DNA of 64,000 bases, taken from positions 90,412-154,411 of IMG/VR virus record IMGVR_UViG_3300042307_001176. One strand, given 5' to 3'. Position 1 is the stretch's first letter; each line of letters opens with the position of its first letter. A program made the translations under genes and the position numbers. Source of the stretch: a virus. The notes beneath the pieces are model-generated. The model saw only the letters and a list, made by a program, of their open reading frames with translations, was not told the origin of the DNA and searched no databases. Positions 47,324 through 57,681 of the stretch are shown in pieces.

Positions 47324-48970
47324 ATGGCAGGATTTCTAGATAATATTGGAAAGTTTAATCCTAATATCTCAAGGATATTAAAATCAATTAGTGGTTTAGG
47401 ATCTTTTGGTATGGAATATAAAGATATGGTAATAGAGGATTCTATGGCTATAGGTATTTCAGAAGCTAATATGAGAGAAAGATTTGGATTCTCTGGAGAT
47501 GACGAAGATTTTATTTATAGTATAGCTGCACAGGATACCACAAATAAAAAATACATAGCATACTTTGATAAAGATTATCCATTCAAAAGAGATTTTCTTA
47601 GAACATTTGCACTTAATGCTGAAATAGAATACATCTTAGACACTATTTGTGATGAAGGTATAGTTTACGATGAGAAGAACTTCTTCTGTCATCCTGCAAC
47701 CATTAATATGGAATTAAAGGATGACGTATTAAAATCCTTAAGAGGCAATTTCAGAAAACTTTATGTCCTTCATAATTTTTGCAACGGTATAACGGGATGG
47801 CAATATTTTAGACAATTAATTGTTGAGGGATTTTTGGCATTTGAAATCATTTATTCTAGTGACGGAAAAGAAATTGTGGGATTTAAAGAATTAGATGCTA
47901 TAAGTCTTACACCAGCTATAGAAAAAAAACCTGATGGCACAAGAGAAACTATCTGGTGGCAGTACTATGGTGAAACTACTAGACAAAGAAGATTATTAGA
48001 TGCACAGGTGATTTATATCTCTTACTCTAAAGCTAATTCAGTTTCAAGAATATCTTATACGGAAAGATTAATTAGATCTTTCAATTTGCTTAAGATTATG
48101 GAGCATTCAAGGATTATCTGGAACGTAATGAATGCCCAGTACAGAATTAAAATGACAGTTCCTATCGGAAGTAAAGCTCCACAAAAAGCTAAAGAGACTT
48201 TAGGAGAACTTATGTCAGTTTACAAAGAGGATATTAAACTCGATACCACATCAGGTGAATTATCTATAAATGGAAGACCCGATTTACAATTTTATAAAAA
48301 TTATCTTTTTCCACAAAGTGGTGGCGAATCAGTAAAAGTGGAAACAATTAACGGACAAGGACCAAATCTGAACGTAATGGATTCTGTGGTTTATTTCTAT
48401 AATAAATTAAGACAGGATTCAAAAATTCCATACAATAGATTCTCTTCTAGATTCGGTGTTAGTAGTAGCAATACATTTAAATCTGGTGCAGATGGTGCAG
48501 AAAGGGATGAAGTTAGATTTTCTAAATTTATAACAAGACTAAGATCTATCTTTCAGGAAATTATGGTTAAGCCATTATGGATCCAAATGTGTTTAGAATT
48601 TCCACATCTTAAAGACGATGCAGAATTTAGAAGTCAAATAGGTGTTAAGTTTGAAAGCGATAACATGTTTGGTGAATCTAGAGAGATTGAACAACTAATT
48701 AAAAAAGTAGATTTTGTAACTGCTTTAGGAGAGGTAAAAGAAACAATAAATGAAGAAGAAGTTCAATATTTCAATCAGGATTACTTAATAGAAAGATGGT
48801 TAGATTTATCTAATGATGATATTAAGATGAACAAATTTTATGTTAAAAAAGCAGAGGAGGAAGTAAAAGCAGGAGCAACTGGAGCAGCAGAAGGAGCAAC
48901 TGGAGCAGCAGAAGGAGCAACGGGAGCAGAAGGTGAAACTGGAGCAGAAGAAGAAGAAGCATCTATTTAA
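47324..48970 (+). CDS. gp20: portal protein, gp20-like, copy 2 (548 aa)
   Basis: Full-length paralogue of the preceding gene: EYILDTICDEGIVYDEKN, VGFKELDAISLTPAIE, SYTERLIRSFNLLKIMEHSR, MTVPIGSKAPQKAKETLGELM, LRQDSKIPYNRF. Both lack frameshifts and both keep the fold-critical regions; they differ in most surface positions. The C-terminal tail repeats EGATGAA. The two may form a mixed ring or serve different assembly stages. Confidence 0.88.
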   Translation: MAGFLDNIGKFNPNISRILKSISGLGSFGMEYKDMVIEDSMAIGISEANMRERFGFSGDDEDFIYSIAAQDTTNKKYIAYFDKDYPFKRDFLRTFALNAEIEYILDTICDEGIVYDEKNFFCHPATINMELKDDVLKSLRGNFRKLYVLHNFCNGITGWQYFRQLIVEGFLAFEIIYSSDGKEIVGFKELDAISLTPAIEKKPDGTRETIWWQYYGETTRQRRLLDAQVIYISYSKANSVSRISYTERLIRSFNLLKIMEHSRIIWNVMNAQYRIKMTVPIGSKAPQKAKETLGELMSVYKEDIKLDTTSGELSINGRPDLQFYKNYLFPQSGGESVKVETINGQGPNLNVMDSVVYFYNKLRQDSKIPYNRFSSRFGVSSSNTFKSGADGAERDEVRFSKFITRLRSIFQEIMVKPLWIQMCLEFPHLKDDAEFRSQIGVKFESDNMFGESREIEQLIKKVDFVTALGEVKETINEEEVQYFNQDYLIERWLDLSNDDIKMNKFYVKKAEEEVKAGATGAAEGATGAAEGATGAEGETGAEEEEASI

Positions 48971-49010
48971 GAAACTTAGTATTTTATAACAAGTATAATA
49001 ATAGAAATCA

Positions 49011-49042
49011 TTTTTATTATTTAGTAGGTATTTCTACATTTG
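49011..49042 (+). promoter_or_regulatory. Bacteroidota-type promoter before DNA ligase
   Basis: TACATTTG (49035-49042) lies 24 nt after the first T of AAATCATTTTTATTA (tract from 49011). It marks the switch back from late to early genes. Confidence 0.65.
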
Positions 49043-49057
49043 TTTAAAATATATCGG

Positions 49058-50386
49058 ATGCAAAAAGAGCTTAAAATTTTATTAGAAATTGAATGTTTGT
49101 CAGGAAACGGTTCTCAAAAAATCAAGCAAGATTTAATTAAAAATAACTATTCGAAAGAATTAGAATATCTTCTTAAGGTTGCGTTAGACCCATTTTTAAC
49201 TACCAAATTACATAAACTAGAGGTTTTGGAAGAAAGTCCATATCTAGTTTCTGCTGACCAAGACATATTTGAAAGATTTAAAGATCTAACAGAAAGACTT
49301 TTTATAGCACCTGCAGCAAATGATAAGTTTAGAGAAGAAGCTTTTGAATTAGTTAATTGTTTTCCTCTTTCTGTAGAGGAAAGAAAAGTATTATGTAAAG
49401 TTCTAACCAAAAGACTTAATATTGGTATAGGAGCTAAGCTCATCAATAAATCTTTTGGTAAAGAAATTATACCAGATCCAAGTCTAATGTTAGCTCAAGA
49501 TGATGAAGACGAAATAAAAAAATGGAGTCATATTATTTGTGAGGAAAAATACGACGGCGTACGAGTGATAGCTTTTGTTTCTGGCAATGAGGTTAAATTC
49601 TACACTAGAGCATTTAATGAAATTCCAAATCAGTATTTAGAAAAAATCGGAAATGAATGTTTGTCCTTAATTAAAAATTCAGGATTACCTGGTGATTGGT
49701 TTTTTGATGGCGAGCTAACAGATCTGAATAGAAAAAGTGTATCTGGCAAAGTCACACAAATGTTAAAGGGTAAGCCCATGAATGCTATAGGTGATGATCT
49801 AATCTATAATGTATTTGATTTAGAATATGCAGATACTCTTAAGACGGGTAAAGGTATCATTCCTTTTAGTATCAGAAGGTCTACGTTAGAGGGAGTTTTT
49901 AGTACATATAAGACCACTTCACTAACACTTGCAGATTCTTTCTTGACTACAGAAAAAGAAGACATATACGCTTACTATAAGAAGATCGTATATAATGGTG
50001 GGGAGGGTGTTATTCTTAAAAATCCAGAACATGTATACGAATGTAAAAGATCTAAAAATTGGATTAAATTAAAAGAAGTAAATGAATGTGATTTAGTAAT
50101 CACTGGCTGGTATCCAGGAGAAGGAAAAAGAGAGGGTTTTATTGGTGGATTCTTTTGTAAAGATTTGTCAGGAACACTTAAAGTAAAAGTTGGATCGGGA
50201 TTTACAGATTTAGATTTAAAAGAATTAAGTAAAGATCCCGATTCGCACATAAACAAAGTGTGCTCGGTTTTATATAATGTTATAATTAATGACAAGAACA
50301 ACAACTGGTCGTTATTTTTACCTAGATTTGTAGAGATTAGACATGATAAAGACCAAGCAGACGATTTAAAAGAAAAATGTAAATAA
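49058..50386 (+). CDS. gp30: ATP-dependent DNA ligase, gp30-like (442 aa)
   Basis: The nucleotidyl-transfer motif EEKYDGVRV (Lys about 163) is followed by motif III-like FFDGEL (about 222), IV GGEGVILKNP (about 312) and V WIKLKE (about 333). The OB-fold follows (VKVGSGFTD). The length is near T4 ligase (487). The start ATG at 49058 is used because the longer TTG reading would start inside the promoter. It seals nicks in replication and recombination. Confidence 0.9.
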   Translation: MQKELKILLEIECLSGNGSQKIKQDLIKNNYSKELEYLLKVALDPFLTTKLHKLEVLEESPYLVSADQDIFERFKDLTERLFIAPAANDKFREEAFELVNCFPLSVEERKVLCKVLTKRLNIGIGAKLINKSFGKEIIPDPSLMLAQDDEDEIKKWSHIICEEKYDGVRVIAFVSGNEVKFYTRAFNEIPNQYLEKIGNECLSLIKNSGLPGDWFFDGELTDLNRKSVSGKVTQMLKGKPMNAIGDDLIYNVFDLEYADTLKTGKGIIPFSIRRSTLEGVFSTYKTTSLTLADSFLTTEKEDIYAYYKKIVYNGGEGVILKNPEHVYECKRSKNWIKLKEVNECDLVITGWYPGEGKREGFIGGFFCKDLSGTLKVKVGSGFTDLDLKELSKDPDSHINKVCSVLYNVIINDKNNNWSLFLPRFVEIRHDKDQADDLKEKCK

Positions 50387-51334
50387 ATGATACAAGAATT
50401 ATTAACGGAAAAATTAAGGCCAAAAGAATTAAAACATATGATCCTTCCAGAAAGGATTAAAGGATCATTCGAAAACGGACTTCAACAAAATGTTTTATTA
50501 GCTGGATCACCAGGATCTGGTAAAACTAGTATGGCTAAAATTCTGATAAGGAATCATCCCTATATTTTTATAAACGTATCTGATGAGAGCTCAGTTGAAA
50601 CAATAAGAACTAAGGTACATGATTTCTGTTCTACTGTTTCTATCCTTGACGGAGAGAATCGAATAAAGATAGTAGTACTAGATGAGTTTGACGGTGCATC
50701 AGATCAGTTCTATAAAGCTTTAAGAGGTACAATTGAGAAATATGCTAAGACAACAAGATTTGTTGCTACGTGTAATTATATAAGTAAAATACCAGATGCT
50801 ATAAAATCAAGATTTGAAGTTTATGATTTTGATCCAGTATCTAAAGAAGAAGAGGCTGAAATACAGACACAGTGGCAAGAAAGAATTTCTAAAATTCTTT
50901 CAGCTATGGAAATAGCACACAATGACAGAACATTAAAGTTATTTACTAAAAAATATTTTCCGGATATGAGATCAGCTTTGAATACAATTCAAAGATGGAA
51001 TATTGATGGAGTGACAGATCTTACAGAACAGAAAATTAATGAGGCTCTATTTGATCACGAGGATCTTTTTAATCTTATAATGAGTTCGCCAGATCCTTTA
51101 AAGAATTATCAATACATTATTGGACATTATTCAGGAAAGGTTGATGAAGCTATGTCTTCGTTAGATTCAGAATTTATAAATTGGCTGACAGAGAAACATC
51201 CTAGTAAATTAGGACTTATTCCTAATATAATAATTCTTAGTGCTAAGCACCAGGCAGAAAGAAGTCAAGTCATAGACCCTATTACAAGTCTATTAGCATT
51301 AGTATTCAGTTTGCAAGGGACAATGAACAAATGA
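50387..51334 (+). CDS. gp44: clamp loader ATPase subunit, gp44-like (315 aa)
   Basis: AAA+ ATPase: RPKELKHMILP start as in clamp loaders, Walker A GSPGSGKT (40-47), Walker B VVLDEFDG (about 96-103), SRFEVYDF (arginine finger and sensor region, about 142). The length equals T4 gp44 (319). It loads the sliding clamp, which in T4-type phages also stimulates late transcription. It starts on the base after the ligase stop. Confidence 0.9.
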   Translation: MIQELLTEKLRPKELKHMILPERIKGSFENGLQQNVLLAGSPGSGKTSMAKILIRNHPYIFINVSDESSVETIRTKVHDFCSTVSILDGENRIKIVVLDEFDGASDQFYKALRGTIEKYAKTTRFVATCNYISKIPDAIKSRFEVYDFDPVSKEEEAEIQTQWQERISKILSAMEIAHNDRTLKLFTKKYFPDMRSALNTIQRWNIDGVTDLTEQKINEALFDHEDLFNLIMSSPDPLKNYQYIIGHYSGKVDEAMSSLDSEFINWLTEKHPSKLGLIPNIIILSAKHQAERSQVIDPITSLLALVFSLQGTMNK

Positions 51335-51336
51335 TC

Positions 51337-51385
51337 AGTATACTACTCGTTACCTTAGATTTTCTCACTTAGCGAGTAGTATACT
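51337..51385. repeat. 13-bp inverted repeat after gp44
   Basis: AGTATACTACTCG (51337-51349) and CGAGTAGTATACT (51373-51385) form a perfect 13-pair stem with a 23-nt loop. There is no T run, so it is not a classic terminator. It is part of a repeat cluster. Confidence 0.8.
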
Positions 51386-51388
51386 ATA

Positions 51389-51434
51389 CAAAATAGTCTA
51401 AAAATGACCAGCAAAATAGTCTAAAAATGACCAG
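51389..51434. repeat. tandem 23-nt direct repeat
   Basis: Two perfect tandem copies of a 23-mer beginning CAAAATAGTC and ending AATGACCAG (51389-51411 and 51412-51434). TAGTATACTATACAAAATA occurs both before it (about 51378) and at about 51473. The 163-nt gap has no gene. Confidence 0.85.
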
Positions 51435-51497
51435 TAAACTATGCATTAATTAAGAAATATAATGATAATGCTTAGTATACTATACAAAATATGAAAT

Positions 51498-51968
51498 ATG
51501 AAAGGTAAAATTATAATAGTAGGACCAGGAGGATCAGGAAAAGATTTTCTAAGAAAAAAAATGGTTGAAAGAGGATTTGATTATGGTGTATCTTTTACTA
51601 GCAGACCTCCAAGGGAAGGAGAGAAAGAAGGAATTGACTATTATTATAGAGATGTTGATTTTTTTGAATCTAATAGAGACATATTTTTAGAACTACAAGA
51701 ATTTAATGAATGGAAATATGGAATTTCTAAAGGGGAGTTTTTAATAAAAAATCTTTTTATTTTAAGCCCTGCAGGACTTAAAAGCTTACCTGAGAATTTT
51801 AGAGCTGATTCTTTTGTTATTTATTTAAATCCTCCAGAGGATACAAGAGTCAAAAGATTAAAAGAAAGAAATGATGCAGATGATGTCGAAAGAAGATTAA
51901 TTGCAGACCAGAAGGATTTTTTTAAATTTTCAGACTATGATATAATGATAACAAATGAAGATTTTTAA
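51498..51968 (+). CDS. guanylate kinase-like protein (156 aa)
   Basis: P-loop GPGGSGKD (residues 9-16) and the GMP-binding pattern FTSRPPREGEKEGIDYYY (about 34-51), then FVIYLNPPEDTRVKRLKER. It matches guanylate kinase-like P-loop kinases but is shorter than GMP kinases (about 200), with parts of the lid region reduced. It may phosphorylate (d)GMP or a modified nucleotide. The GMP reductase-like gene at 9234 fits a guanine-nucleotide theme. Confidence 0.75.
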   Translation: MKGKIIIVGPGGSGKDFLRKKMVERGFDYGVSFTSRPPREGEKEGIDYYYRDVDFFESNRDIFLELQEFNEWKYGISKGEFLIKNLFILSPAGLKSLPENFRADSFVIYLNPPEDTRVKRLKERNDADDVERRLIADQKDFFKFSDYDIMITNEDF

Positions 51969-51971
51969 AAT

Positions 51972-53102
51972 ATGGTAACGATACTAATAGACGGAAACTA
52001 CATATTTCACAAGACGTTCGGGGTTTTTTCTGGATTTGGTAGCAAAAATCCAGGAGACGTTTTATCTTCTGAGGCAGAAAGAAATATGTTTATAAGAAAG
52101 GTGATAACAGATTTATGCTACTCATTAAATCAAATACCTAATATAAATCGTATAGTGTTTTGTAAAGACTCTAGATCTTGGAGAAAAGATTATAAAATAA
52201 CACGAAGTGTATATAAAGAGAGTAGAATAAAAGGCGAAGGAGTTGACTGGGGATCTTTCTTTAAACTCATGGACGAATTTTCCGAATATTTAGAAGAGAG
52301 TGGATTTATTTATAGCTCTTATAGAGGTGCGGAAGGCGACGATTTAATTTGGGCTTGGTGTGATTATTTAAAAGATTCAGAAGATTGCGTTATAGTAATA
52401 AGTGGAGATAAGGATATGCACCAGCTTGTAGAATATAACGGAAAAAGATGGACTGGTATATGGAATACCAATTCAAAAAATAATAAGTTAGTGGTATCAC
52501 AAGATTGGTCTATTAATCAAGTTGAAGAACCCACTATATTTGATGTCACACCAGCTTCTGGATCTAATGATGATAAATTAGATAAGCTAATCTCTTCTTG
52601 TATTGTTGAAAAAATAGATATTAAAGAATACGTCTTTAAAAAAATCCTTATGGGAGATAAAAAAGATGATGTTCCTGGTGTTTTTCCTTACAAAACAAAA
52701 AACGGTAAGAATTCAAATATTGCAGAAGGTAAAGCACAGAAGATTTGGGATCTTTATGTGGAAACTGAATGGTCCAAATTCAGTCTAGAAGAAATTTGGG
52801 ATAACGAAGATTTTCTTGGTTGGATCGCAGGATTATCTTTAAGACTAATATCACAGACCGATAATAAAGAAAACAGAGATCAATTTAAAAAATTCTACGA
52901 AGAGAATGCCAGATTAGTTTGGCTAAATAGTAAATCATTACCACATAATATAGTGGAAGGACTTAGATCTCATGTTCAAGAATTAGATGCAAAAGAAAAA
53001 TTCGAAGTTAAGATTGACAAAAAAGAAATGATTGACAATTCACCATGGGCTAGAGAGTCAACACCACCTAGAGGATTTGATCCTTTTGATTTATTTAAGT
53101 GA
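51972..53102 (+). CDS. rnh: RNase H / 5'-3' flap nuclease, T4 rnh-like (376 aa)
   Basis: FEN-type nuclease: ILIDGNYIFHKTF (first Asp, residues 4-16), VFCKDSRSWRKDY (about 58-70), YRGAEGDDLIWAW (about 118-130), VISGDKDMHQL (about 141-151) and the helix-hairpin MGDKKDDVPGVFP (about 228-240). These are the metal ligands of T4 RNase H and FEN-1. It removes RNA primers on the lagging strand. It is longer than T4 RNase H (305). It is coupled to the kinase gene upstream. Confidence 0.87.
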   Translation: MVTILIDGNYIFHKTFGVFSGFGSKNPGDVLSSEAERNMFIRKVITDLCYSLNQIPNINRIVFCKDSRSWRKDYKITRSVYKESRIKGEGVDWGSFFKLMDEFSEYLEESGFIYSSYRGAEGDDLIWAWCDYLKDSEDCVIVISGDKDMHQLVEYNGKRWTGIWNTNSKNNKLVVSQDWSINQVEEPTIFDVTPASGSNDDKLDKLISSCIVEKIDIKEYVFKKILMGDKKDDVPGVFPYKTKNGKNSNIAEGKAQKIWDLYVETEWSKFSLEEIWDNEDFLGWIAGLSLRLISQTDNKENRDQFKKFYEENARLVWLNSKSLPHNIVEGLRSHVQELDAKEKFEVKIDKKEMIDNSPWARESTPPRGFDPFDLFK

Positions 53103-53103
53103 T

Positions 53104-53505
53104 ATGAATAATCCTTTCGATATAATTAAAGCTTTTCATTCTAAGAACTGGGATAAAATTCCAGATAGAGATAAAGCTAGAAATTTATTTATGATAAACA
53201 GGATATGTTCTATTGCATATCCTTTACAAGCTAATTCTTTCAATCATATAAAAATAAATCCCTCAAAGGTTGTTGACTTCTGGAAGGTTTTTATCACACA
53301 CAAGCATAAAAGTACTCCATCTTGGATTTGGACAAAGACTCTTAAGAAAGAGAAAGAGAAATTAGAAAATAAATACAAGGAAGAGATCATAGATTTTATA
53401 AAAGAGAAGAACGAAATCTCTAATAGAGAGATAAAAGAACTGATTGAGTTTTTTCCTAGTAAATTCAAAGAATACTATAAAGAAGTAGAAAGTCTCCTGA
53501 GATAA
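53104..53505 (+). CDS. putative small clamp loader subunit, gp62-like (133 aa)
   Basis: The start ATG at 53104 follows the rnh stop by 1 nt; a longer reading inside rnh is out of frame with it and rejected. NPFDIIKAFHSKNWDKI, then FMINRICSIAYPLQANSFNH, follows the pattern of T4 gp62 ([33 protein letters not shown]). The rest is a Lys-rich helix. The likeness is weak, but clamp loader and RNase H genes nearby support it. Confidence 0.45.
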   Translation: MNNPFDIIKAFHSKNWDKIPDRDKARNLFMINRICSIAYPLQANSFNHIKINPSKVVDFWKVFITHKHKSTPSWIWTKTLKKEKEKLENKYKEEIIDFIKEKNEISNREIKELIEFFPSKFKEYYKEVESLLR

Positions 53506-53524
53506 GATTGATATTATTCGTTAG

Positions 53525-53533
53525 GATATATAT
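53525..53533 (+). promoter_or_regulatory. late promoter-like element GATATATAT
   Basis: It lies 20 nt before the ATG at 53554 of the first collagen-like fibre gene. Confidence 0.55.
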
Positions 53534-53553
53534 CATAAACAAAATAGTCCGGG

Positions 53554-56500
53554 ATGAAGGAACTTAATCAAATAACGATAAAACAACTCCTGGCTTCTAA
53601 TACCATAGGAGTCAATAATTCTATCACTAATGCCAATTTTGCACAATTACAAGAGGGATTACTTCTTATAAATTCAGCATTTGGTATTTCAATACAGAAT
53701 AAGACATTAAATTTCCCTACTGGTAAAATTAATACTGGTGCAATAAAAGCAGACACCATAAGATTGCCTATCAATGGTAATTCTTCTATTCAATTAAATG
53801 GAAGCAATGGAGAAATATTAGTAAACGGATTAATTACAACTGCTAATGCCTTTATTGGAGGAAACTTAATAGTAGGTGACAGTAACAATGGAGGAAGATT
53901 AAAATTAATCCTAGACCGAACTTATATAGACGAAACAATTAAACCTGGAGAACCCGGACAGGTAAGGTTTATTGGAGATGACTATGAGGTTTATTTAAAT
54001 TATGGAGAGGTATTATCGTCATTCTCATTTACTGTGGGTTCTGGTGCAAATGGACAGGATATAGCAGTTTTATATAATGGAGCAACAGCAGGACAAGTTC
54101 AATGGAATAATGATAATGTTTTAACATCAGAAAATTTAGTAAATGCTATACTTACTAACGCCACTGGTCCTTGTTTAGCAGAATCAAATCTAAATACAGT
54201 TACAATCCTAGCATTACCTGGATTAGGTGCAACAGCAAACGGAGACACTATAACAATATCAGGAAGTGTACCTGTCAGTGTGACATCTGGAACTATGTCA
54301 GGCGGTGTTAATGGAACAGGAGCTTGGGTTTCTATAATAGGATCACAAGGACCTACAGGACCTACAGGATCAGGAGCTGGACCTACAGGAGCTACAGGAA
54401 CAGGAGCTACAGGAACAACAGGTGCTACCGGTGCTACCGGGGCAACTGGTGCAGGAATCACAGGAGCTACTGGAGCTACTGGAACAGGAGCTACAGGAAC
54501 AACCGGAACAACCGGACCAACAGGTGATACAGGACCTACTGGTCCTAATGGAGCAAAAGGATCCGCAGGAGCTCCTGGTGTTACTGGTGCTACCGGACCT
54601 TCTGGACCTTCTGGACCTACTGGATCTACGGGAACAGCAGGAAGTAATGGTGCCACTGGATCTACAGGTTCTACCGGACCTACTGGAGCTACTGGAGCTA
54701 CTGGAACTAATTGGTACACAGGATCTGGTGCTCCTTCTATAGGAACAGGAAGCGAAGGAGACTTATACTTAGACGGTGTTACTGGAGATGTATACGAAAA
54801 AATAGGGGGAATTTGGCAATTACAATCTAATATTAAAGGTGTTACTGGCGATACTGGAGCAACAGGAGCAACAGGGGAAACAGGAGCTACTGGAGCTACT
54901 GGAGATACTGGAGCTACTGGAGCTACGGGAACTGGTGAAACGGGAGCTACCGGAGCAACAGGAGCAGTAGGAACGCCTACACCTATGGGATATGTAGATT
55001 TATCTAAACTTAGCACATCACAACAAATATCACAAGGTGGATTTAAGCCTATAAATTTTGACACCACAAATCTTATTGATAGTTCATATTTTACAGTAGG
55101 GACTTTTACAATCTCTTCGACAACTGGTGTATATGTTGAGGTTTTAAAAGCCGGAACATATTTTATATCATACAAAGTTGGATTGGAACATGCGTCTTCG
55201 GGATCTTATAGTTTTTTATCTAGTAGCTTATGGAAGGATACAACAACACCAGTAGAGATAACAAATTTTAAAGGATTTACAACATTAGAAGATGTTGCAT
55301 CTGGTGTAATACCATCTGATATAATTACTATTACTGGTATTTTGAATGCAGCTGTTGGTGATCAGTATTGGGTAAAGGTAGTATACCAAGGAGGAGGATC
55401 AGGTATTGTAGATATCACCGATGGTGACACAGGATTTAGTATGTTTTCTTTAGAAGGAAATCAAGGAACAGATGGAACTAGCGGCACATCAGGAATAAGT
55501 GGTTCATCAGGAACATCAGGAATAGGAGGAACTAGTGGAACTAGTGGAATAAGTGGAACAGACGGAAGTTCTGGTTCTAGCGGTACATCAGGATCAGGAA
55601 CTAGTGGAACATCAGGAACATCCACTCCAGGTATAACAAGCGGATCTAGTGGTACATCAGGAATAGACGGCACATCAGGATCTAGTGGAACATCAGGAAT
55701 AGGTGGTACATCAGGATCTAGTGGTACATCAGGAATAGACGGAACATCAGGATCTAGTGGAACATCAGGAATAGACGGAACATCAGGATCTAGTGGAACA
55801 AGCGGTATAACAGGAATAGATGGTAGTTCAGGATCTAGTGGAACATCAGGAATAGGTGGCACATCAGGATCTAGTGGCACATCAGGAATAGATGGAACAT
55901 CGGGTACATCCGCTCCTGGTATAACAAGTGGAACTAGTGGATCATCAGGATCTAGCGGTAGTTCAGGATCTAGTGGAACTTCTGGAATAGATGGATCAAG
56001 TGGAACTTCTGGAATAGATGGTTCAAGTGGAACAAGTGGATCTAGTGGAACAAGTGGATCTAGTGGAACATCAGGATCTAGTGGAACATCAGGATCTAGT
56101 GGTAGCTCAGGATCTAGTGGTAGCTCAGGATCTAGTGGAACTTCTGGAATAGATGGTTCAAGTGGAACCTCAGGAATAAATGGTTCAAGTGGAACTAGTG
56201 GTTTATCAGGAGTAGATGGAGTATCAGGATCTAGCGGAACATCAGGATCTAGTGGAAGCTCGGGATCCAGTGGAACTTCAGGATCTAGTGGTAGCTCGGG
56301 AACTTCGGGAATAGATGGTTCTTCAGGAACTTCAGGGATAGATGGTTCAAGTGGAACATCAGGAATAGATGGATCTAGTGGAACATCAGGATCTAGTGGA
56401 ACTTCAGGATCTAGTGGAACTTCAGGATCTAGTGGAACTTCAGGATATAGTGGTAGCTCAGGAACTTCGGGAATAGATGGTTCTTCAGGAACTTCAGGGA

Positions 56501-57627
56501 TAGATGGTTCAAGTGGAACATCAGGAATAGATGGATCTAGTGGAACATCAGGATCTAGTGGAACATCAGGATCTAGTGGAAGCTCAGGATCTAGTGGAAC
56601 TTCAGGATATAGTGGTAGCTCGGGAACTTCGGGAATAGATGGTTCTTCAGGAACTTCAGGTTCAAGCGGAACATCAGGAATAGATGGATCTAGTGGAACA
56701 TCAGGATCTAGTGGAAGCTCAGGATCTAGTGGAACAAGTGGATCAGGATCTAGTGGAACAAGTGGATCTAGTGGAACTTCAGGATATAGTGGAAGCTCAG
56801 GAACTTCAGGAATAGATGGTTCAAGTGGCACATCAGGATCTAGTGGAACATCAGGATATAGTGGATCTTCAGGAACATCAGGATCTAGTGGAACATCAGG
56901 ATCTAGTGGAACATCAGGATCTTCGGGTAGCTCAGGATCTTCAGGATCTTCAGGATCTAGTGGAACATCAGGATCTAGTGGCTCAAGTGGTACATCAGGA
57001 GTAGGAACAGCTATTCTTTATAATTCAGTTTCTAGATACAGAACATATCTTAATTCGGATATAGAATGCTGGATAGCCTCAAGTTCAAGCGTTAACATTG
57101 GACTTGATTGGTCTAGATCTGGAACAACTCTAACAATCACACATAACTCGCACGGAAGATCTGATGGTAATATGATCATTGTGAGAAACGCAAATGCTGA
57201 TAATTTCAATGGTACTATTAGTGTAGTAAATGCAAACACCTTCACAGTAAATACTGTGGACAGTGGGGCACTTTCAGGTAAAGAAGCAGCTTATTCTCTA
57301 GGATTTACAGTGGGAACACCTACAGCAGCAGCACTGACTATAACAGCACCCGCAAGTGCTGATTGCCAATTATTGTCTGTATTATATGCAACAGGAGCTA
57401 GATCTGGGCAAACATTAGCAGTAACTACTCCTATTGGTGCAACAAATGGTTGTGGAGCGAATAGTACTGCTCAAAATCAATTTTATCCTGTATTTTTAGT
57501 TAGGACAATATCAACAGGTGCAACGCAGGCGGCTACATTAACTTTAAATACATCATCTAACTTTCATGTATTTAACTTTGCAGCAATGAATCCATCATTA
57601 AGTAATCTCGTAAGATTAGATTTCTAA
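53554..57627 (+). CDS. collagen-like tail fibre protein (1357 aa)
   Basis: Residues 1-265 are a fibre N-terminal domain with beta repeats ([20 protein letters not shown]). Residues about 265-390 and 425-475 are Gly-X-Y of the GATGATG type. A small domain (about 478-640, [13 protein letters not shown] at its end) follows, then about 500 residues of GSSGTSG and GIDGSSG triplets, and a C-terminal globular head (about 1150-1357, [16 protein letters not shown], then [15 protein letters not shown]). The Gly-X-Y stems would trimerise; the head is a likely receptor-binding tip. There is no proline in the GSSGTSG stem. Confidence 0.8.
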   Translation: MKELNQITIKQLLASNTIGVNNSITNANFAQLQEGLLLINSAFGISIQNKTLNFPTGKINTGAIKADTIRLPINGNSSIQLNGSNGEILVNGLITTANAFIGGNLIVGDSNNGGRLKLILDRTYIDETIKPGEPGQVRFIGDDYEVYLNYGEVLSSFSFTVGSGANGQDIAVLYNGATAGQVQWNNDNVLTSENLVNAILTNATGPCLAESNLNTVTILALPGLGATANGDTITISGSVPVSVTSGTMSGGVNGTGAWVSIIGSQGPTGPTGSGAGPTGATGTGATGTTGATGATGATGAGITGATGATGTGATGTTGTTGPTGDTGPTGPNGAKGSAGAPGVTGATGPSGPSGPTGSTGTAGSNGATGSTGSTGPTGATGATGTNWYTGSGAPSIGTGSEGDLYLDGVTGDVYEKIGGIWQLQSNIKGVTGDTGATGATGETGATGATGDTGATGATGTGETGATGATGAVGTPTPMGYVDLSKLSTSQQISQGGFKPINFDTTNLIDSSYFTVGTFTISSTTGVYVEVLKAGTYFISYKVGLEHASSGSYSFLSSSLWKDTTTPVEITNFKGFTTLEDVASGVIPSDIITITGILNAAVGDQYWVKVVYQGGGSGIVDITDGDTGFSMFSLEGNQGTDGTSGTSGISGSSGTSGIGGTSGTSGISGTDGSSGSSGTSGSGTSGTSGTSTPGITSGSSGTSGIDGTSGSSGTSGIGGTSGSSGTSGIDGTSGSSGTSGIDGTSGSSGTSGITGIDGSSGSSGTSGIGGTSGSSGTSGIDGTSGTSAPGITSGTSGSSGSSGSSGSSGTSGIDGSSGTSGIDGSSGTSGSSGTSGSSGTSGSSGTSGSSGSSGSSGSSGSSGTSGIDGSSGTSGINGSSGTSGLSGVDGVSGSSGTSGSSGSSGSSGTSGSSGSSGTSGIDGSSGTSGIDGSSGTSGIDGSSGTSGSSGTSGSSGTSGSSGTSGYSGSSGTSGIDGSSGTSGIDGSSGTSGIDGSSGTSGSSGTSGSSGSSGSSGTSGYSGSSGTSGIDGSSGTSGSSGTSGIDGSSGTSGSSGSSGSSGTSGSGSSGTSGSSGTSGYSGSSGTSGIDGSSGTSGSSGTSGYSGSSGTSGSSGTSGSSGTSGSSGSSGSSGSSGSSGTSGSSGSSGTSGVGTAILYNSVSRYRTYLNSDIECWIASSSSVNIGLDWSRSGTTLTITHNSHGRSDGNMIIVRNANADNFNGTISVVNANTFTVNTVDSGALSGKEAAYSLGFTVGTPTAAALTITAPASADCQLLSVLYATGARSGQTLAVTTPIGATNGCGANSTAQNQFYPVFLVRTISTGATQAATLTLNTSSNFHVFNFAAMNPSLSNLVRLDF
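55476..57000. repeat. GSSGTSG-coding tandem repeat tract 1
   Basis: Bases repeat units of 9 and 18 nt such as GGATCTAGTGGAACATCA, encoding Gly-Ser-Ser, Gly-Thr-Ser and Gly-Ile-Asp triplets. The near-identical units should recombine readily and change fibre length. The long ORFs seen on the other strand here are composition artefacts. Confidence 0.9.
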
Positions 57628-57640
57628 TTAAAAGAAGAAG

Positions 57641-57649
57641 AATATATAC
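57641..57649 (+). promoter_or_regulatory. late promoter-like element AATATATAC
   Basis: It lies 32 nt before the GTG start at 57682, directly after the stop of the first fibre gene. Confidence 0.4.
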
Positions 57650-57681
57650 AATAAGACAAATAAATATAAAGAAATTAATCT

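Noticed and set aside
49040-49057. Upstream TTG start for DNA ligase
   Set aside because: The TTG is part of the TACATTTG promoter element, so it would lie before the transcription start.
53032-53103. Longer N-terminus of the gp62-like gene inside rnh
   Set aside because: It lies in another frame within the rnh coding end and reads as non-coding; the ATG at 53104 directly follows the rnh stop.
55461-56831. 456-codon minus-strand frame of Pro-Leu-Asp-Pro repeats (and 54099-55175 minus)
   Set aside because: It is the antisense of Gly-X-Y repeat DNA; the absence of stops follows from the repeat unit. The collagen-like plus-strand gene has the promoter and globular ends.
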